Assembly (NCBI RefSeq): GCF_015277515.1 | Contig: NZ_CP063767.1 | Coordinates: 1,488,001-1,552,000, forward strand | DNA: 64,000 bases | Reading direction: 5' to 3' | Source of the DNA: Thermophilibacter immobilis | GTDB taxonomy: Bacteria > Actinomycetota > Coriobacteriia > Coriobacteriales > Atopobiaceae | Shown: piece by piece, positions 16,861 through 25,530 of the stretch | Layout: every line of letters begins with the position of its first letter | Position numbering within the stretch: position 1 is the first letter of the stretch | Position numbers and translations under genes: made by a program | The notes under the pieces: generated by a model | Told to the model about the DNA's origin: nothing | What the model saw: only the letters and a program-made list of their open reading frames with translations | Database searches by the model: none

Positions 16861-18078
16861 CTACTCCGCCGTGAAGTACATAGAGATGCCCTGGCCCCCG
16901 CCGATGCACATCGACACCATGGCATCGCGCTTCTCGGGGTGGCGGCGCGCGAGCTCATAGGCGCACTTGATGGCCAGAATCGTGCCAGTGGCACCAATCG
17001 GATGACCGAGAGAGATGCCTCCACCGTAGATGTTGACCCGCTCGTCGTCGAGACCGAGGTCACGCGTCACGGCGAGCGCCTGGGAGGCGAAGGCCTCGTT
17101 GATCTCGAAGAAGTCAATCTTGGTGAGGTCGAGGTCGAGCTGCTCGGCCAGCTTCCTGCTCGAGAAGTACGGCGAGTAGCCCATGAGCTCCGCATGGTAG
17201 CCAGCAACGGCGTGGCCGCGAATCGCGACCATGGGGGTGCAGCCGAGCTCGGCGGCCTTGGCGCGTGTCATGACGACCACCGCGGCCGCCGCGTCGTTAA
17301 GCGAGGAGGAGTTGGCGGCCGTGACGGTGCCCGTGCCGTCAGTGACGAAGCACGGCTTGAGCTTCGCGAGGCTCTCGACGGTAACGCCCTCGCGGGGCCC
17401 TTCGTCGGCATCGAAGACGGTGACGGAGCCCTTGCGGCCCCTGACCTCGACGGGGATAATCTCCTCGGAGAACACCCCGGCGGCGACGGCCGCCACGGCG
17501 CGCTGTTGGCTGCGGGCAGCAAAGCGGTCCTGCTCCTCGCGGCTCACGTTGAACTTTCGGGCCACGTTCTCGGCCGTGACGCCGTTGTGAGAGTGGTCGA
17601 GCGGCCAGGTGAGGATGTCGATGACGCCGTCCTCGAGCTGCTTGTGGCCCATGCGGGCTCCCCAGCGAGCACTGGGCACGTAGTAGGGCAGTTGCGAGAG
17701 GCTCTCGGAGCCACCGGCCACCACGACGTCGGCCGCTCCGGTCTGAATCTCCATGACGGCGTCGACGATCGACTGCAGGCCGCTGCCGCACTGGCGGTTG
17801 ACGGAGTAGGCGCAGGTCTCATCTGGCAGGCCAGCCTTGAGGCTGACGGCGCGCGCCAGAAAGCCATTCTCGCCCCAAGATCCGACCTGACCGACGATGA
17901 CCTCGTCGACAGATGCGGGCTTGACGCCGGCACGGGAGACGGCCTCGCGGACCACGAGGGCTCCCATGTCGATGGAGGAGACGGTCTTGAGGCTACCCCC
18001 GAACTTGCCGATCGGGGTGCGGGCCCCGGCGACGATGACGACGTCGTCGGGTCGCTTCTCAAAGGTGCGATTGCTCAT
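16861..18078 (-). CDS. Thiolase (acetyl-CoA C-acetyltransferase)
   Basis: Condenses two acetyl-CoA to acetoacetyl-CoA or runs in reverse. It has 405 residues, with the start at MSNRTFEKRPDDVVIVAGARTP (18078) behind GAAAGGAG. The nucleophile Cys is in 'NRQCGSGLQSI', the catalytic His in 'GGISLGHPIGATG', the second Cys in 'CIGGGQGISM', and 'EINEAFASQ' is present. Length and motifs fit the biosynthetic/degradative tetrameric thiolase II family. It stands 47 bp behind the 3-hydroxybutyryl-CoA dehydrogenase gene, the pairing used for acetoacetyl-CoA to 3-hydroxybutyryl-CoA interconversion. Confidence 0.94.
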   Translation of the reverse strand: MSNRTFEKRPDDVVIVAGARTPIGKFGGSLKTVSSIDMGALVVREAVSRAGVKPASVDEVIVGQVGSWGENGFLARAVSLKAGLPDETCAYSVNRQCGSGLQSIVDAVMEIQTGAADVVVAGGSESLSQLPYYVPSARWGARMGHKQLEDGVIDILTWPLDHSHNGVTAENVARKFNVSREEQDRFAARSQQRAVAAVAAGVFSEEIIPVEVRGRKGSVTVFDADEGPREGVTVESLAKLKPCFVTDGTGTVTAANSSSLNDAAAAVVVMTRAKAAELGCTPMVAIRGHAVAGYHAELMGYSPYFSSRKLAEQLDLDLTKIDFFEINEAFASQALAVTRDLGLDDERVNIYGGGISLGHPIGATGTILAIKCAYELARRHPEKRDAMVSMCIGGGQGISMYFTAE

Positions 18079-18125
18079 CGGTGATGCTCCTTTCGAAAGT
18101 GCGGAAGAGCGGAAGTCCCGTCTCC

Positions 18126-18974
18126 CTAGCGGTAGTCGTAGAAGCCGCGACCGGTCTTGCGACCCAGCCGGCCCTGGTCGACCATCTGTTTGAGCAGCGG
18201 GCACGGACGGTACTTCTCGTCCCCGAAGCTCTCGTAGAGACCAGACATCGTGGCCAAGACCACGTCGATGCCGGTGAAGTCCATGAGCTCGCAGGGCCCC
18301 ATGGGGTGGTTGCAGCCGAGCTTCATGCCCGCGTCCACGTCCTCGGGGGTGCAGCCCTCCATGACGAGGAAGGCGCCCTCGTTCTGGTACGGCACGATGA
18401 TGCGGTTGACGATGAACCCAGGCTGGTTGGGCGCGGATATGGACGTCTTGCCCAGGACGTCCGCCAGCTCGCGCGCGGATGCGAGTGCCTCGTCGGAGGT
18501 CTTCTTGCCCCGGATGAGCTCGACGAGTCTCATGACCGGCGCGGGATAGAAGAAGTGCATGCCCAAGACGTCAGCGGGACGGGTGGTCGCCGCCGCTATG
18601 TCATCTATGTTGATGCCGGAGGTGTTGGTGAGCAGGGTGGCCCCCGCGTCGGCGAACTCGTCCATCTTCTGGAACGTCGCGCGCTTGAAGTCGAGGCGCT
18701 CCGGCACGGCCTCTATCACGTGGGCGGCACCCGCGATGCGCGCGTAGTCGGTGGTGTAGGAGAGGCGCGCAAGAGTGGCGTCCGCGTCATCCTGCCCCAG
18801 CTTGCCCTTCTCGACCTTCTTTTGGAGGAGCTTTGCGACGAGGGCATGAGCCTTGTCGAGGGGCTCCTGGGCGACGTCGACCACCGTGACCTCCAGGCCA
18901 GACTGGGCGCACGCCTGGGCTATGCCTCCCCCCATGAGCCCGGAGCCAATGACTGCTACCTTTTTGTTGTCCAT
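18126..18974 (-). CDS. 3-hydroxybutyryl-CoA (3-hydroxyacyl-CoA) dehydrogenase
   Basis: Interconverts acetoacetyl-CoA and 3-hydroxybutyryl-CoA with NAD(P). It has 282 residues, the usual size for Hbd, starting MDNKKVAVIGSGLMGGGIAQ (18974), which holds the dinucleotide loop G-x-G-x-x-G. 'LTNTSGINIDDIA', the catalytic His of 'GMHFFYPAPVMRLVELI', 'QPGFIVNRIIVPYQNEG' and 'GCNHPMGPCELMDFTGID' are all conserved. No crotonase or butyryl-CoA dehydrogenase gene follows, so in this operon the enzyme more likely serves 3-hydroxybutyrate metabolism than butyrate formation. Confidence 0.95.
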   Translation of the reverse strand: MDNKKVAVIGSGLMGGGIAQACAQSGLEVTVVDVAQEPLDKAHALVAKLLQKKVEKGKLGQDDADATLARLSYTTDYARIAGAAHVIEAVPERLDFKRATFQKMDEFADAGATLLTNTSGINIDDIAAATTRPADVLGMHFFYPAPVMRLVELIRGKKTSDEALASARELADVLGKTSISAPNQPGFIVNRIIVPYQNEGAFLVMEGCTPEDVDAGMKLGCNHPMGPCELMDFTGIDVVLATMSGLYESFGDEKYRPCPLLKQMVDQGRLGRKTGRGFYDYR

Positions 18975-19017
18975 CGTTGTCCCTTTCTTTGTGTGAGGAT
19001 CTAACGGGTGGGGGTTC

Positions 19018-20613
19018 CTACGGGCGGGCGAAGCCTGCGGCCAGGCCACAGGGCCCGTCCGGGGCAAAGAGGGCGGAATCCATCTCCTTGAGGTGCGGGC
19101 TCACGATCGGCGCGAACCCCATCATGTCGAGGACCTGCGTCTGAAGGTCCACGCCAGGCGCGAGCTCGGTGAGCATGACGCCCTCGTCCACGAGCTCGAA
19201 GACGGCGCGCTCGGTGACCACGACGACGCGCTGGCCGCGGGCGCGGGCGTCCGGTCCGTTGAACGAGAGCTGCGCCACGTGAGAGACCATCTTCTTGATG
19301 GCCCCTTCACGCTCGATGGTGAGACGCCCGCCCTCGAAGCGGTAACGCGCGCCCTTGGCGGTAAACGTGCCAAGAAACACCACGATCTTGGCGTTCTGCG
19401 TGATGTCGACGAAACCTCCGGCACCGGCGCAGCGCTCCCCCATCTTGGTGGAGTTCACGTTGCCCTCGCCGTCAAGCTCGCCCATGCCCATGTAGGTCAC
19501 GTCGACGCCCGCCCCGTCGTAGTAGTCGAACTGCTCGGCGTGGCTCACCATGGCGAGCAGGTTCTGGCCGATCCCGAAGTCGACGCCGCCAAGCTGGACG
19601 CCGCCGTAGATGCCGCTCTCGACCGTGACCATCACCTTGTCGGAGAGACCCTCCTCGGCGACGACACGCCCCACCATGTCGTTGGGGATGCCGGTGCCGA
19701 GGTTGACCACGCAGCCTGGGTAGAGCTCCTGGCAGCCCCGGCGAGCAATGAGCTTGCGCTCGTTGAAGGGGGCGGGCTCCATCGAGGAGGAGGGCACGCG
19801 CAGCTGGCCCACGAAGGACGGATCGAAGTAGATCGAGGAGGTCATGCGATGATCCTCCTCGGGATCGGGACAGACCACGACCCGGTCGATGAAGACGCCC
19901 GGGACGGTCACCTCCTTAGGGTTGAGCGTGCCGATCTGGGCCACCTCACGGACCTGAGCGATGACCTGACCGCCGTAGCGCTTGGTGGCGAGAACCGCAC
20001 TCAAGACCTCGAGCTTCATGGCCTCGTCAGTTGTGGTGAGGTTGCCCATCTCGTCGCAGGTGGTGCCGCGGATGAGGCAGACGTCGAGGGGGACCTCGTG
20101 ATAGAGCAGGTATTCCTCTCCGTGAATGGTGATGACCTCAGAGATGTCAGGCAGCGCGCGCGTGCGCGCGTTCATCTTGCCGCCCTCGAGGCGCGGGTCG
20201 ATGAAGGTTCCCAGGCCCACCTTGCTCATCTTGCCCGGCAGCCCGCAGGCCATGGAACGGTAGAGCTGCGCGATCTGCCCTTGCGGCAGGCAGTAGGCCT
20301 CTACCTGGTCGTGGGCGATCATGTCCATCCACCTTGGCTGGAGGCCCCAGTGAGAGCCGATGATGCGCGTCACGAGGCCCTCGTGCGCGAGGTGCTGGAT
20401 GCCGCGTGCGCGGTCGGACTGGCCACAGGAGTGCAGCAGCGTGAGACCGCGAGGATGGCCTGTCTCGAGGAAGCGTCGCTCTATGGCCTTGAGGTTGGAC
20501 TCGGAGGCAGAGACGAGCGTCATGCCGATCGTGCAGAGGGTGGAGCCGTCGACGATGGAGGCCGCAGCCTCCTCGGGGGTGACGAAGACGGCCTTGAGGC
20601 TTGCGTCTGCCAT
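19018..20613 (-). CDS. Acyl-CoA:acetate / 3-ketoacid CoA-transferase (fused alpha-beta subunits)
   Basis: Transfers CoA between short acyl-CoAs and free acids. It has 531 residues with both subunit halves in one chain, as in YdiF and propionate CoA-transferase. The first half includes 'DGSTLCTIGMTLVSASE' and 'SHWGLQPRWMDMI'. The catalytic glutamate that forms the glutamyl-CoA intermediate is in 'VMVTVESGIYGGVQLGG', and 'NLGTGIPNDMVGRV' is the preceding Gly-rich loop. It starts 2 bp after the acyl-CoA ligase stop, so the two are tightly coupled, giving this unit two ways of activating an organic acid. Confidence 0.93.
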   Translation of the reverse strand: MADASLKAVFVTPEEAAASIVDGSTLCTIGMTLVSASESNLKAIERRFLETGHPRGLTLLHSCGQSDRARGIQHLAHEGLVTRIIGSHWGLQPRWMDMIAHDQVEAYCLPQGQIAQLYRSMACGLPGKMSKVGLGTFIDPRLEGGKMNARTRALPDISEVITIHGEEYLLYHEVPLDVCLIRGTTCDEMGNLTTTDEAMKLEVLSAVLATKRYGGQVIAQVREVAQIGTLNPKEVTVPGVFIDRVVVCPDPEEDHRMTSSIYFDPSFVGQLRVPSSSMEPAPFNERKLIARRGCQELYPGCVVNLGTGIPNDMVGRVVAEEGLSDKVMVTVESGIYGGVQLGGVDFGIGQNLLAMVSHAEQFDYYDGAGVDVTYMGMGELDGEGNVNSTKMGERCAGAGGFVDITQNAKIVVFLGTFTAKGARYRFEGGRLTIEREGAIKKMVSHVAQLSFNGPDARARGQRVVVVTERAVFELVDEGVMLTELAPGVDLQTQVLDMMGFAPIVSPHLKEMDSALFAPDGPCGLAAGFARP

Positions 20614-20615
20614 GT

Positions 20616-22232
20616 CTAGCCTTCCTGTTCATGAGCGCTGAGCGAGGAGAGCATCAGATCGCGCACGGCCGCTCGGTCGGGCTTTTCGGCAGCGGTCTGC
20701 GGAATCTTCTTGACGAAGACCACGTGCGCGGGAATCTTGAAGCGAGCGATACGGCCCGCAAGCGCCCGGCGAACGCCCTCCTCGGTGGGCGAGCAGCCCA
20801 GAGCCGGTACGAGTGCGGCCACGGGCACCTCGCCATAGAGCTCGTGTGGGATTCCGGTCACGCAGGCGCCCGCGACGTCCGGCAGCTCGCAGAGGACCTC
20901 CTCGAGCTCCGAGCACCAGACCTTCTCGCCGCCGCGGTTGATCATGTCCTTCTTGCGGTCCACCACCCAGACCATGCCCTCCTCGTTGGCATGGGCCATG
21001 TCGCCGGTGGCGAGCCAGCCCTCGTCGTCGGGACCTCCCGCGGCTCCACCGTAGTAGCCCTGTGTGACGCAGGCCCCCCGCACGAGGAGCTCGCCGGTCT
21101 GCCCCGAGGCGACTTCGCGACCATCCTCGTCCACGATCTTGGCGTCCACGCCGGGGACGGGCTTTCCCGTAGCCCCCGCAAAGATCGACGTGGGCGCGTC
21201 GTAGGGAAAGAGCAGGGCGGGCGAGGAGGTCTCGGTCATGCCATAGACCACCTGAAAGCTCGCCGGGGGCATCCATGCGTGAAAGGCGCGCATCGTGGCA
21301 ACGGGCTCGTAGCTCGACCCGCTGAGCAGCGCCCGGACGCTCGGGAGCTCGGGGAACTCGTCCTTGAGCGCGAGGAGCTCGGCGAAGAAGGTCGGCGAGC
21401 CGTGCAGATACGTGATCTTCTCGTCGCGCACGCAGGCAAGCGTGCGACATGCGTCGAAGACGCGATGCAGATACGTGGTCGCACCCACGTAGAGGAACTG
21501 TACGAGCAGAGCGACAAGGCCCGTCACGTAGTAGATGGGAGTCGAGATGAGGCAGCGATCATACGGCGTGGTCCCCATGAGACGGGCGTAGATCATGGAG
21601 GCATGGCAGACGTTTGCGTTTGTAAGCACGACCCCCTTGCACGCTGAGGTAGTGCCACTCGTGAACATCATGATGGCGGGATCGTCCGACGTGCCGGCGG
21701 CCTCGCAGGGAAATCCTCCCAGACCGGAGAAACCGTAGTCCCCGGAGGCGCCACGGGTCCAGATGATGCGATCCGCCGCCAGAGGCAGACGCGCCCCCCA
21801 GCCCCCGAACTCCCCTCCCGCCACGAGCAGCGAGAGATCGGCCGCCTCCACGAGTGAGGCCACCTCGAGCACGCGATACTTGGTGGGCAGGGGCACGCAG
21901 ACGCCGGCAAGCTTGGAGACGGCAAAGAGCGCCACAACGAACTCGAGGTCGGCGTACATGAGCAGCCCCACGTGTGATCCGCGCGCCACGCCCAGCCATG
22001 CAAGATGGGAGGCAAGCGCGTCGACATGTCCGAGGAGCTGCGAGAAGGTCGTGGGCCTACCAGCGTCATCCACCACGGCCACGGCCTCGGGAGTACGACG
22101 TGCCGAGGCACGAAGCAGGTGATAGAGACTCGAAGGCATCTCGTCGAAGGTGTGAACCATGTGAGCGCCCCGAGCGTGGGGGCCCATGCCGCGCTGCAAC
22201 GCGCGGTTCCAGCAGACTGCACCGCTCATCAT
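20616..22232 (-). CDS. Class I adenylate-forming acyl-CoA synthetase
   Basis: Activates a carboxylic acid through an acyl-AMP to acyl-CoA. The 538-residue product starts at the ATG at 22232, whose A-T-G-A overlaps the glycerate kinase stop and follows GGGGGAG. Motifs: ATP loop 'MFTSGTTSACKGVVLTN', 'VYGMTETSSPA', 'GWLATGDMA', hinge 'DRKKDMINRGGEKVWCSELE'. The C-terminal lysine region reads 'PQTAAEKPDR' where most relatives have P-x-T-x-S-G-K, so the Lys is kept but the loop differs. The substrate is unknown; a short hydroxy or branched acid fits the neighbours. The start could alternatively be 22160 (MVHTFDEM). Confidence 0.85.
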   Translation of the reverse strand: MMSGAVCWNRALQRGMGPHARGAHMVHTFDEMPSSLYHLLRASARRTPEAVAVVDDAGRPTTFSQLLGHVDALASHLAWLGVARGSHVGLLMYADLEFVVALFAVSKLAGVCVPLPTKYRVLEVASLVEAADLSLLVAGGEFGGWGARLPLAADRIIWTRGASGDYGFSGLGGFPCEAAGTSDDPAIMMFTSGTTSACKGVVLTNANVCHASMIYARLMGTTPYDRCLISTPIYYVTGLVALLVQFLYVGATTYLHRVFDACRTLACVRDEKITYLHGSPTFFAELLALKDEFPELPSVRALLSGSSYEPVATMRAFHAWMPPASFQVVYGMTETSSPALLFPYDAPTSIFAGATGKPVPGVDAKIVDEDGREVASGQTGELLVRGACVTQGYYGGAAGGPDDEGWLATGDMAHANEEGMVWVVDRKKDMINRGGEKVWCSELEEVLCELPDVAGACVTGIPHELYGEVPVAALVPALGCSPTEEGVRRALAGRIARFKIPAHVVFVKKIPQTAAEKPDRAAVRDLMLSSLSAHEQEG

Positions 22233-23380
22233 GAGCACTCCCCCATTCCCCGTCCGAGAGCCAGAAGCGAGAAGGTCCGATCCGCCGCAAGCGCAAAGTT
22301 CCGTTCGGCATGGGAGAGAGCGTCAGCGACGCTGCCCGCGCCGATGGCAGTGGGTACGAGCGCGTCCACGCCCTGCGAGAGGAGCCCGAGGGCACCGGGG
22401 TCCATGCCGCCAACGATGGCCACGCACGTAACGCCCGCGGCACGACAACGTGTGGACACCCCGCTCACCACCTTTCCATGAGACGACTGGGAGTCCGCGT
22501 GACCCTCGCCGGTGATGCAGAGGTCAGCCCCCTCGAGAGCCGCGGTCAGGCCAACAAGGTCGAGCACCCAGTCGACGCCGGACACGACCTCGGCGCTCAA
22601 GAAGAGCCGCGCAGCGGCGGCGAGGCCCCCAGCAGCACCCATGCCAGGCTCTTGGGACACATCCACCCCAAAGGTGCGTGCGAGCACGTCGGCAAAAGAC
22701 GCCATGCCGTCCTCGAGCTCGCGAACCACAGCCGGACGAGCTCCCTTCTGCGGGGCGAAGACGCGCGTCGCTCCGCGAGGGCCCACAAGGGGATTGTCCA
22801 CGTCGCACATCACATGAAAGCGCGCCCGACCGAGGAGCCCGTCCATGCCCGAGACGTCAATCGATTCCACGCGGCCCAGGTCAGACCCAACGCCTGCCAG
22901 ATCCTCACCATCTGCGTCCAGGAAGCGTGCTCCGAGGGCGCGCATGCACCCCATCCCCGCATCGTTGGTCGCGGAGCCTCCGATGGCGATGGAGACGTCG
23001 GTCGCGCCGCGTGCGAGAGCGTCAGCTATGAGCTGACCCGTTCCGTAGCTGCTCGTGGCGAGCGGGTTGCGTTCGTCAGGGACGAGTAGGGGAAGCCCCG
23101 AGGCGGCGGCCATCTCGATGACGGCACGACCTTCGGGAAGCATCCCATAATGAGCACACACGCTGCGTCCGAGCGGATCGGACACCGCCACGTGGATGAA
23201 CTCTCCATCCGTTGCCGCCACGACAGCGTCGACTGTGCCCTCGCCGCCGTCAGCAACCTGAACGCACGTGCAGCTCACGGCCGGGAAGCGCACGCGCGCC
23301 GAGTGCACGAGAAGCTCGGCGGCGCGCCTAGACGAGATCGTCCCCTTGAACGAGTCGCATGCGAAGACAAAGCGGGCCAT
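22229..23380 (-). CDS. Glycerate kinase (GlxK/GarK family)
   Basis: Phosphorylates D-glycerate, in this family usually to 2-phosphoglycerate. It has 383 residues, the family's standard length. Conserved blocks are 'FVFACDSFKGTISS', 'VADGGEGTVDAVV', 'ASSGLPLL'-type sequence after 'VIEMAAASGL', 'IAIGGSATNDAGMGCMRALG', 'DVDNPLVGPRGATRVFAPQKGA', and 'LCITGEGHADSQSSHGKVV'. It begins 5 bp after the aldolase gene, so a three-carbon acid is probably made by the aldolase and reductase steps of this operon. No 2-hydroxy-3-oxopropionate reductase was seen beside it. Confidence 0.93.
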   Translation of the reverse strand: MARFVFACDSFKGTISSRRAAELLVHSARVRFPAVSCTCVQVADGGEGTVDAVVAATDGEFIHVAVSDPLGRSVCAHYGMLPEGRAVIEMAAASGLPLLVPDERNPLATSSYGTGQLIADALARGATDVSIAIGGSATNDAGMGCMRALGARFLDADGEDLAGVGSDLGRVESIDVSGMDGLLGRARFHVMCDVDNPLVGPRGATRVFAPQKGARPAVVRELEDGMASFADVLARTFGVDVSQEPGMGAAGGLAAAARLFLSAEVVSGVDWVLDLVGLTAALEGADLCITGEGHADSQSSHGKVVSGVSTRCRAAGVTCVAIVGGMDPGALGLLSQGVDALVPTAIGAGSVADALSHAERNFALAADRTFSLLALGRGMGECS

Positions 23381-23385
23381 GGGAG

Positions 23386-24276
23386 CTAGTCCGTCTCCTC
23401 GACGTGCTCTTCACTGAACTGGTAGCGGTCCGCAGAGCCGAAGAGGTGCATGTAGCGCGCGAGCCACGCGGAGGCCTTCTCCTCGGCATTCGTGGAGACA
23501 AAGAGGTAGTCGGGACGCTCCCTGTCGACTAGGAAGGCACGCACGGCCGAGACGTAGGCCGCTGAGTAGTCGGTCCACAGGTTGACCTTGTTGATGCCGC
23601 CCGCGACGGCCTTCTTGAAGTTCTCGTCACCGGCGCCAGACCCACCGTGCAGGACGAGCGGGTACCTCTCGCCCAGGGCCGCCTTAATCTCGGCGAGACG
23701 GGTGAAGTCGAGGTGCGGGACGTAGTCCGCGGGGTAGTTGCCGTGCGCGGTGCCGATGGCCACCGCCAGAGCGTCACACCCGGTGCGCTCGACGAACTCG
23801 ACGGCCATGTCGACCTTGGTGTACATGTCATCGGAGCGCCCGTCGCCGTCGGCCGCCTGGCCGACGTGGCCAAGTTCAGCCTCGACGGAGACGCCGTGAG
23901 CATGGGCGAACGCCACGACCTGCTGGACGCGGCGAATGTTTTCTTCGAAGGGGAGGCTGGAGGCGTCGCACATGACGCTCGAGAAGCCAGCCTTGATGCA
24001 GCGGCAGATGTCCTCGAACTCGGCACCGTGATCCAAGTTCAGGGCGACGGGAACGTTGAGGGGCTCGGCGAGGGCCCTGACCATGGGGGCGAAGGCCTCG
24101 GGAGTGGCATTGAGGTGCGCCTGTCGGGGAGAGACGTCAATGATGACGGCAGATTTGTTGGCCTGGGCCGCGGCGAGCGCAGCCTTGACCATGTTGAAGT
24201 CCGGGCAGTTCGGGGCGGGAACCGCGTAGCGGTTGACGCTTGCGTGCTGGAGCATTTCCTTCATGGAAACGTACAT
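23386..24276 (-). CDS. Class II ketose-bisphosphate aldolase (Fba/GatY-like)
   Basis: Zinc-dependent cleavage of a ketose (bis)phosphate to dihydroxyacetone phosphate and an aldehyde. It has 296 residues, with the start at MYVSMKEMLQHAS (24276) behind AAGGAGG. Zinc and catalytic residues lie in 'ALNLDHGAEFEDI' (D, H), 'VEAELGHVGQ' (E, H), 'VAIGTAHGNYP' (H) and 'LVLHGGSGAG' (H), with 'GGINKVNLWTD' for phosphate. It follows PTS IIC on the same strand, so it probably acts on the PTS-imported phosphorylated sugar. The position-specific residues do not tell fructose-bisphosphate from tagatose-bisphosphate or ulose phosphates. Confidence 0.9.
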   Translation of the reverse strand: MYVSMKEMLQHASVNRYAVPAPNCPDFNMVKAALAAAQANKSAVIIDVSPRQAHLNATPEAFAPMVRALAEPLNVPVALNLDHGAEFEDICRCIKAGFSSVMCDASSLPFEENIRRVQQVVAFAHAHGVSVEAELGHVGQAADGDGRSDDMYTKVDMAVEFVERTGCDALAVAIGTAHGNYPADYVPHLDFTRLAEIKAALGERYPLVLHGGSGAGDENFKKAVAGGINKVNLWTDYSAAYVSAVRAFLVDRERPDYLFVSTNAEEKASAWLARYMHLFGSADRYQFSEEHVEETD

Positions 24277-24370
24277 GTGTGAGTCCTCCTTGAATGCCTG
24301 ACTCGCCGGCATGAGCTGATGGGTCAGCTATAAAGACAAAGCGATGGAGCAGAAAAGCACGTGCAAGACG

Positions 24371-24394
24371 GGCGGGGAGGCGAGCCTCCCCGCC
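24371..24394. other. Perfect GC-rich stem between PTS IIC and aldolase genes
   Basis: GGCGGGGAGG (24371-24380) and CCTCCCCGCC (24385-24394) form a perfect 10-bp stem with a 4-base loop, 14 bp after the IIC stop. It lacks a proper U-tract on the minus strand, so mRNA stabilisation or attenuation between the PTS and enzyme genes is likelier than full termination. Confidence 0.55.
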
Positions 24395-24408
24395 CCGGCG
24401 AGTAAGGA

Positions 24409-25530
24409 CTAGCCGAGCAGCTGGTCGAGGACGCCGTTGCCAGCCATGTCGCCCTCTTCCGCGACGGGCTTGCGGAGGATGAAGTACAGGATGCCAGTGA
24501 CGGCCGCGCCGGCGAACCAGAACAAGACGAACTGGAGCGGGTTGCTCATCATCGGAATGACGAACACGCCACCGTGAACGGCCACGGACTCGAGCGCGAA
24601 GTAGCCGCACAGACCGCCCGAAATGGCACCACCAATCAGGCAGGGAACGAGGCAGCGCCACGTATCCTGCACGAGGAACGGAATGACGTACTCCTGGATG
24701 TAGCAGCATGCGAGCACGACGCCGGATAGCGTGGTGGAGCGCTCCTTCTCGGTAAACTTCTTCTTGCCGGTGAAGCGATCAATGACCTGGGCGAAGCAGA
24801 CGCCGAGCGGGTTCTGCATACCGCCACACATCTTGCAGGCGGCGGGCCCAAGGACGCCATCGGCGTTGAGTCCGTTGGCGACGAGGGCCACGGCCTTGGA
24901 GATCGGGCCGCCCTGGTCGGTGGACATGCCTGCACCGATAGCGGCGCCGAAGATGAAACCGCCCACGCCCTGGAGGTTCATGAGGGCACCCGTGATCAGG
25001 GTCATGAGCCAGCCGATGGGCACGCCGATGACGTACCACATGAGCAACGACGTCACGCCGGTGCCCACGACCGGAATGACCAGGATGGGAAAGACGGACT
25101 GCACGGAGCCTGGGACCTTCTTGGACCAGCTCTTGAGCAGGTTCACGATGTAGCCGGCCAGGATGCCTCCGATGAGAGCACCGAGGAAGCCCGCCTTAAT
25201 CGTGTTGGAGATGACGCCGACGGCAAATCCGGGAGCGAGACCGGGCTTGTCGGTCAGGGCGTAGGCGACGTAGGCTCCAATGATGGGCACGCTCACGTCA
25301 AAGATGGCGGCACCGATGGCATAGACGACCATTGCAAAGGAGTAGGCGGTGTACGTGAGCTCCTTCATGTCCGCAGCGATGTTGTAGCCGCCCATGGCCT
25401 TGGCAAGCCCCTCAAGCACGCCGCCACCGACGATGAACGGAATCATATAGGAGATACCAGTCAGAACGGCGTCCCACACGACGCGTCCCTGGCTCCTCTT
25501 CTTGGCATTCTTGCGCTGAATCTCAGCCAT
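24409..25530 (-). CDS. PTS fructose-type EIIC permease
   Basis: A 373-residue membrane channel of the fructose superfamily of PTS. It has about nine or ten hydrophobic segments, starting near 'AVLTGISYMIPFIVGGGVLEGLAKAM'. 'PGFAVGVISNTIKAGFLGALIGGILAGYIV' is the conserved substrate-region loop, and 'VFPILVIPVVGTGVTSLLMWYVIG' and 'GAAIGAGMSTDQGGPISKAV' are also family blocks. It is expressed without fused A or B domains. Its ATG shares a base with the IIB stop (TAATG), so the two are translated together. The IIA partner is probably the gene at 12.65-13.11 kb. Confidence 0.93.
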   Translation of the reverse strand: MAEIQRKNAKKRSQGRVVWDAVLTGISYMIPFIVGGGVLEGLAKAMGGYNIAADMKELTYTAYSFAMVVYAIGAAIFDVSVPIIGAYVAYALTDKPGLAPGFAVGVISNTIKAGFLGALIGGILAGYIVNLLKSWSKKVPGSVQSVFPILVIPVVGTGVTSLLMWYVIGVPIGWLMTLITGALMNLQGVGGFIFGAAIGAGMSTDQGGPISKAVALVANGLNADGVLGPAACKMCGGMQNPLGVCFAQVIDRFTGKKKFTEKERSTTLSGVVLACCYIQEYVIPFLVQDTWRCLVPCLIGGAISGGLCGYFALESVAVHGGVFVIPMMSNPLQFVLFWFAGAAVTGILYFILRKPVAEEGDMAGNGVLDQLLG

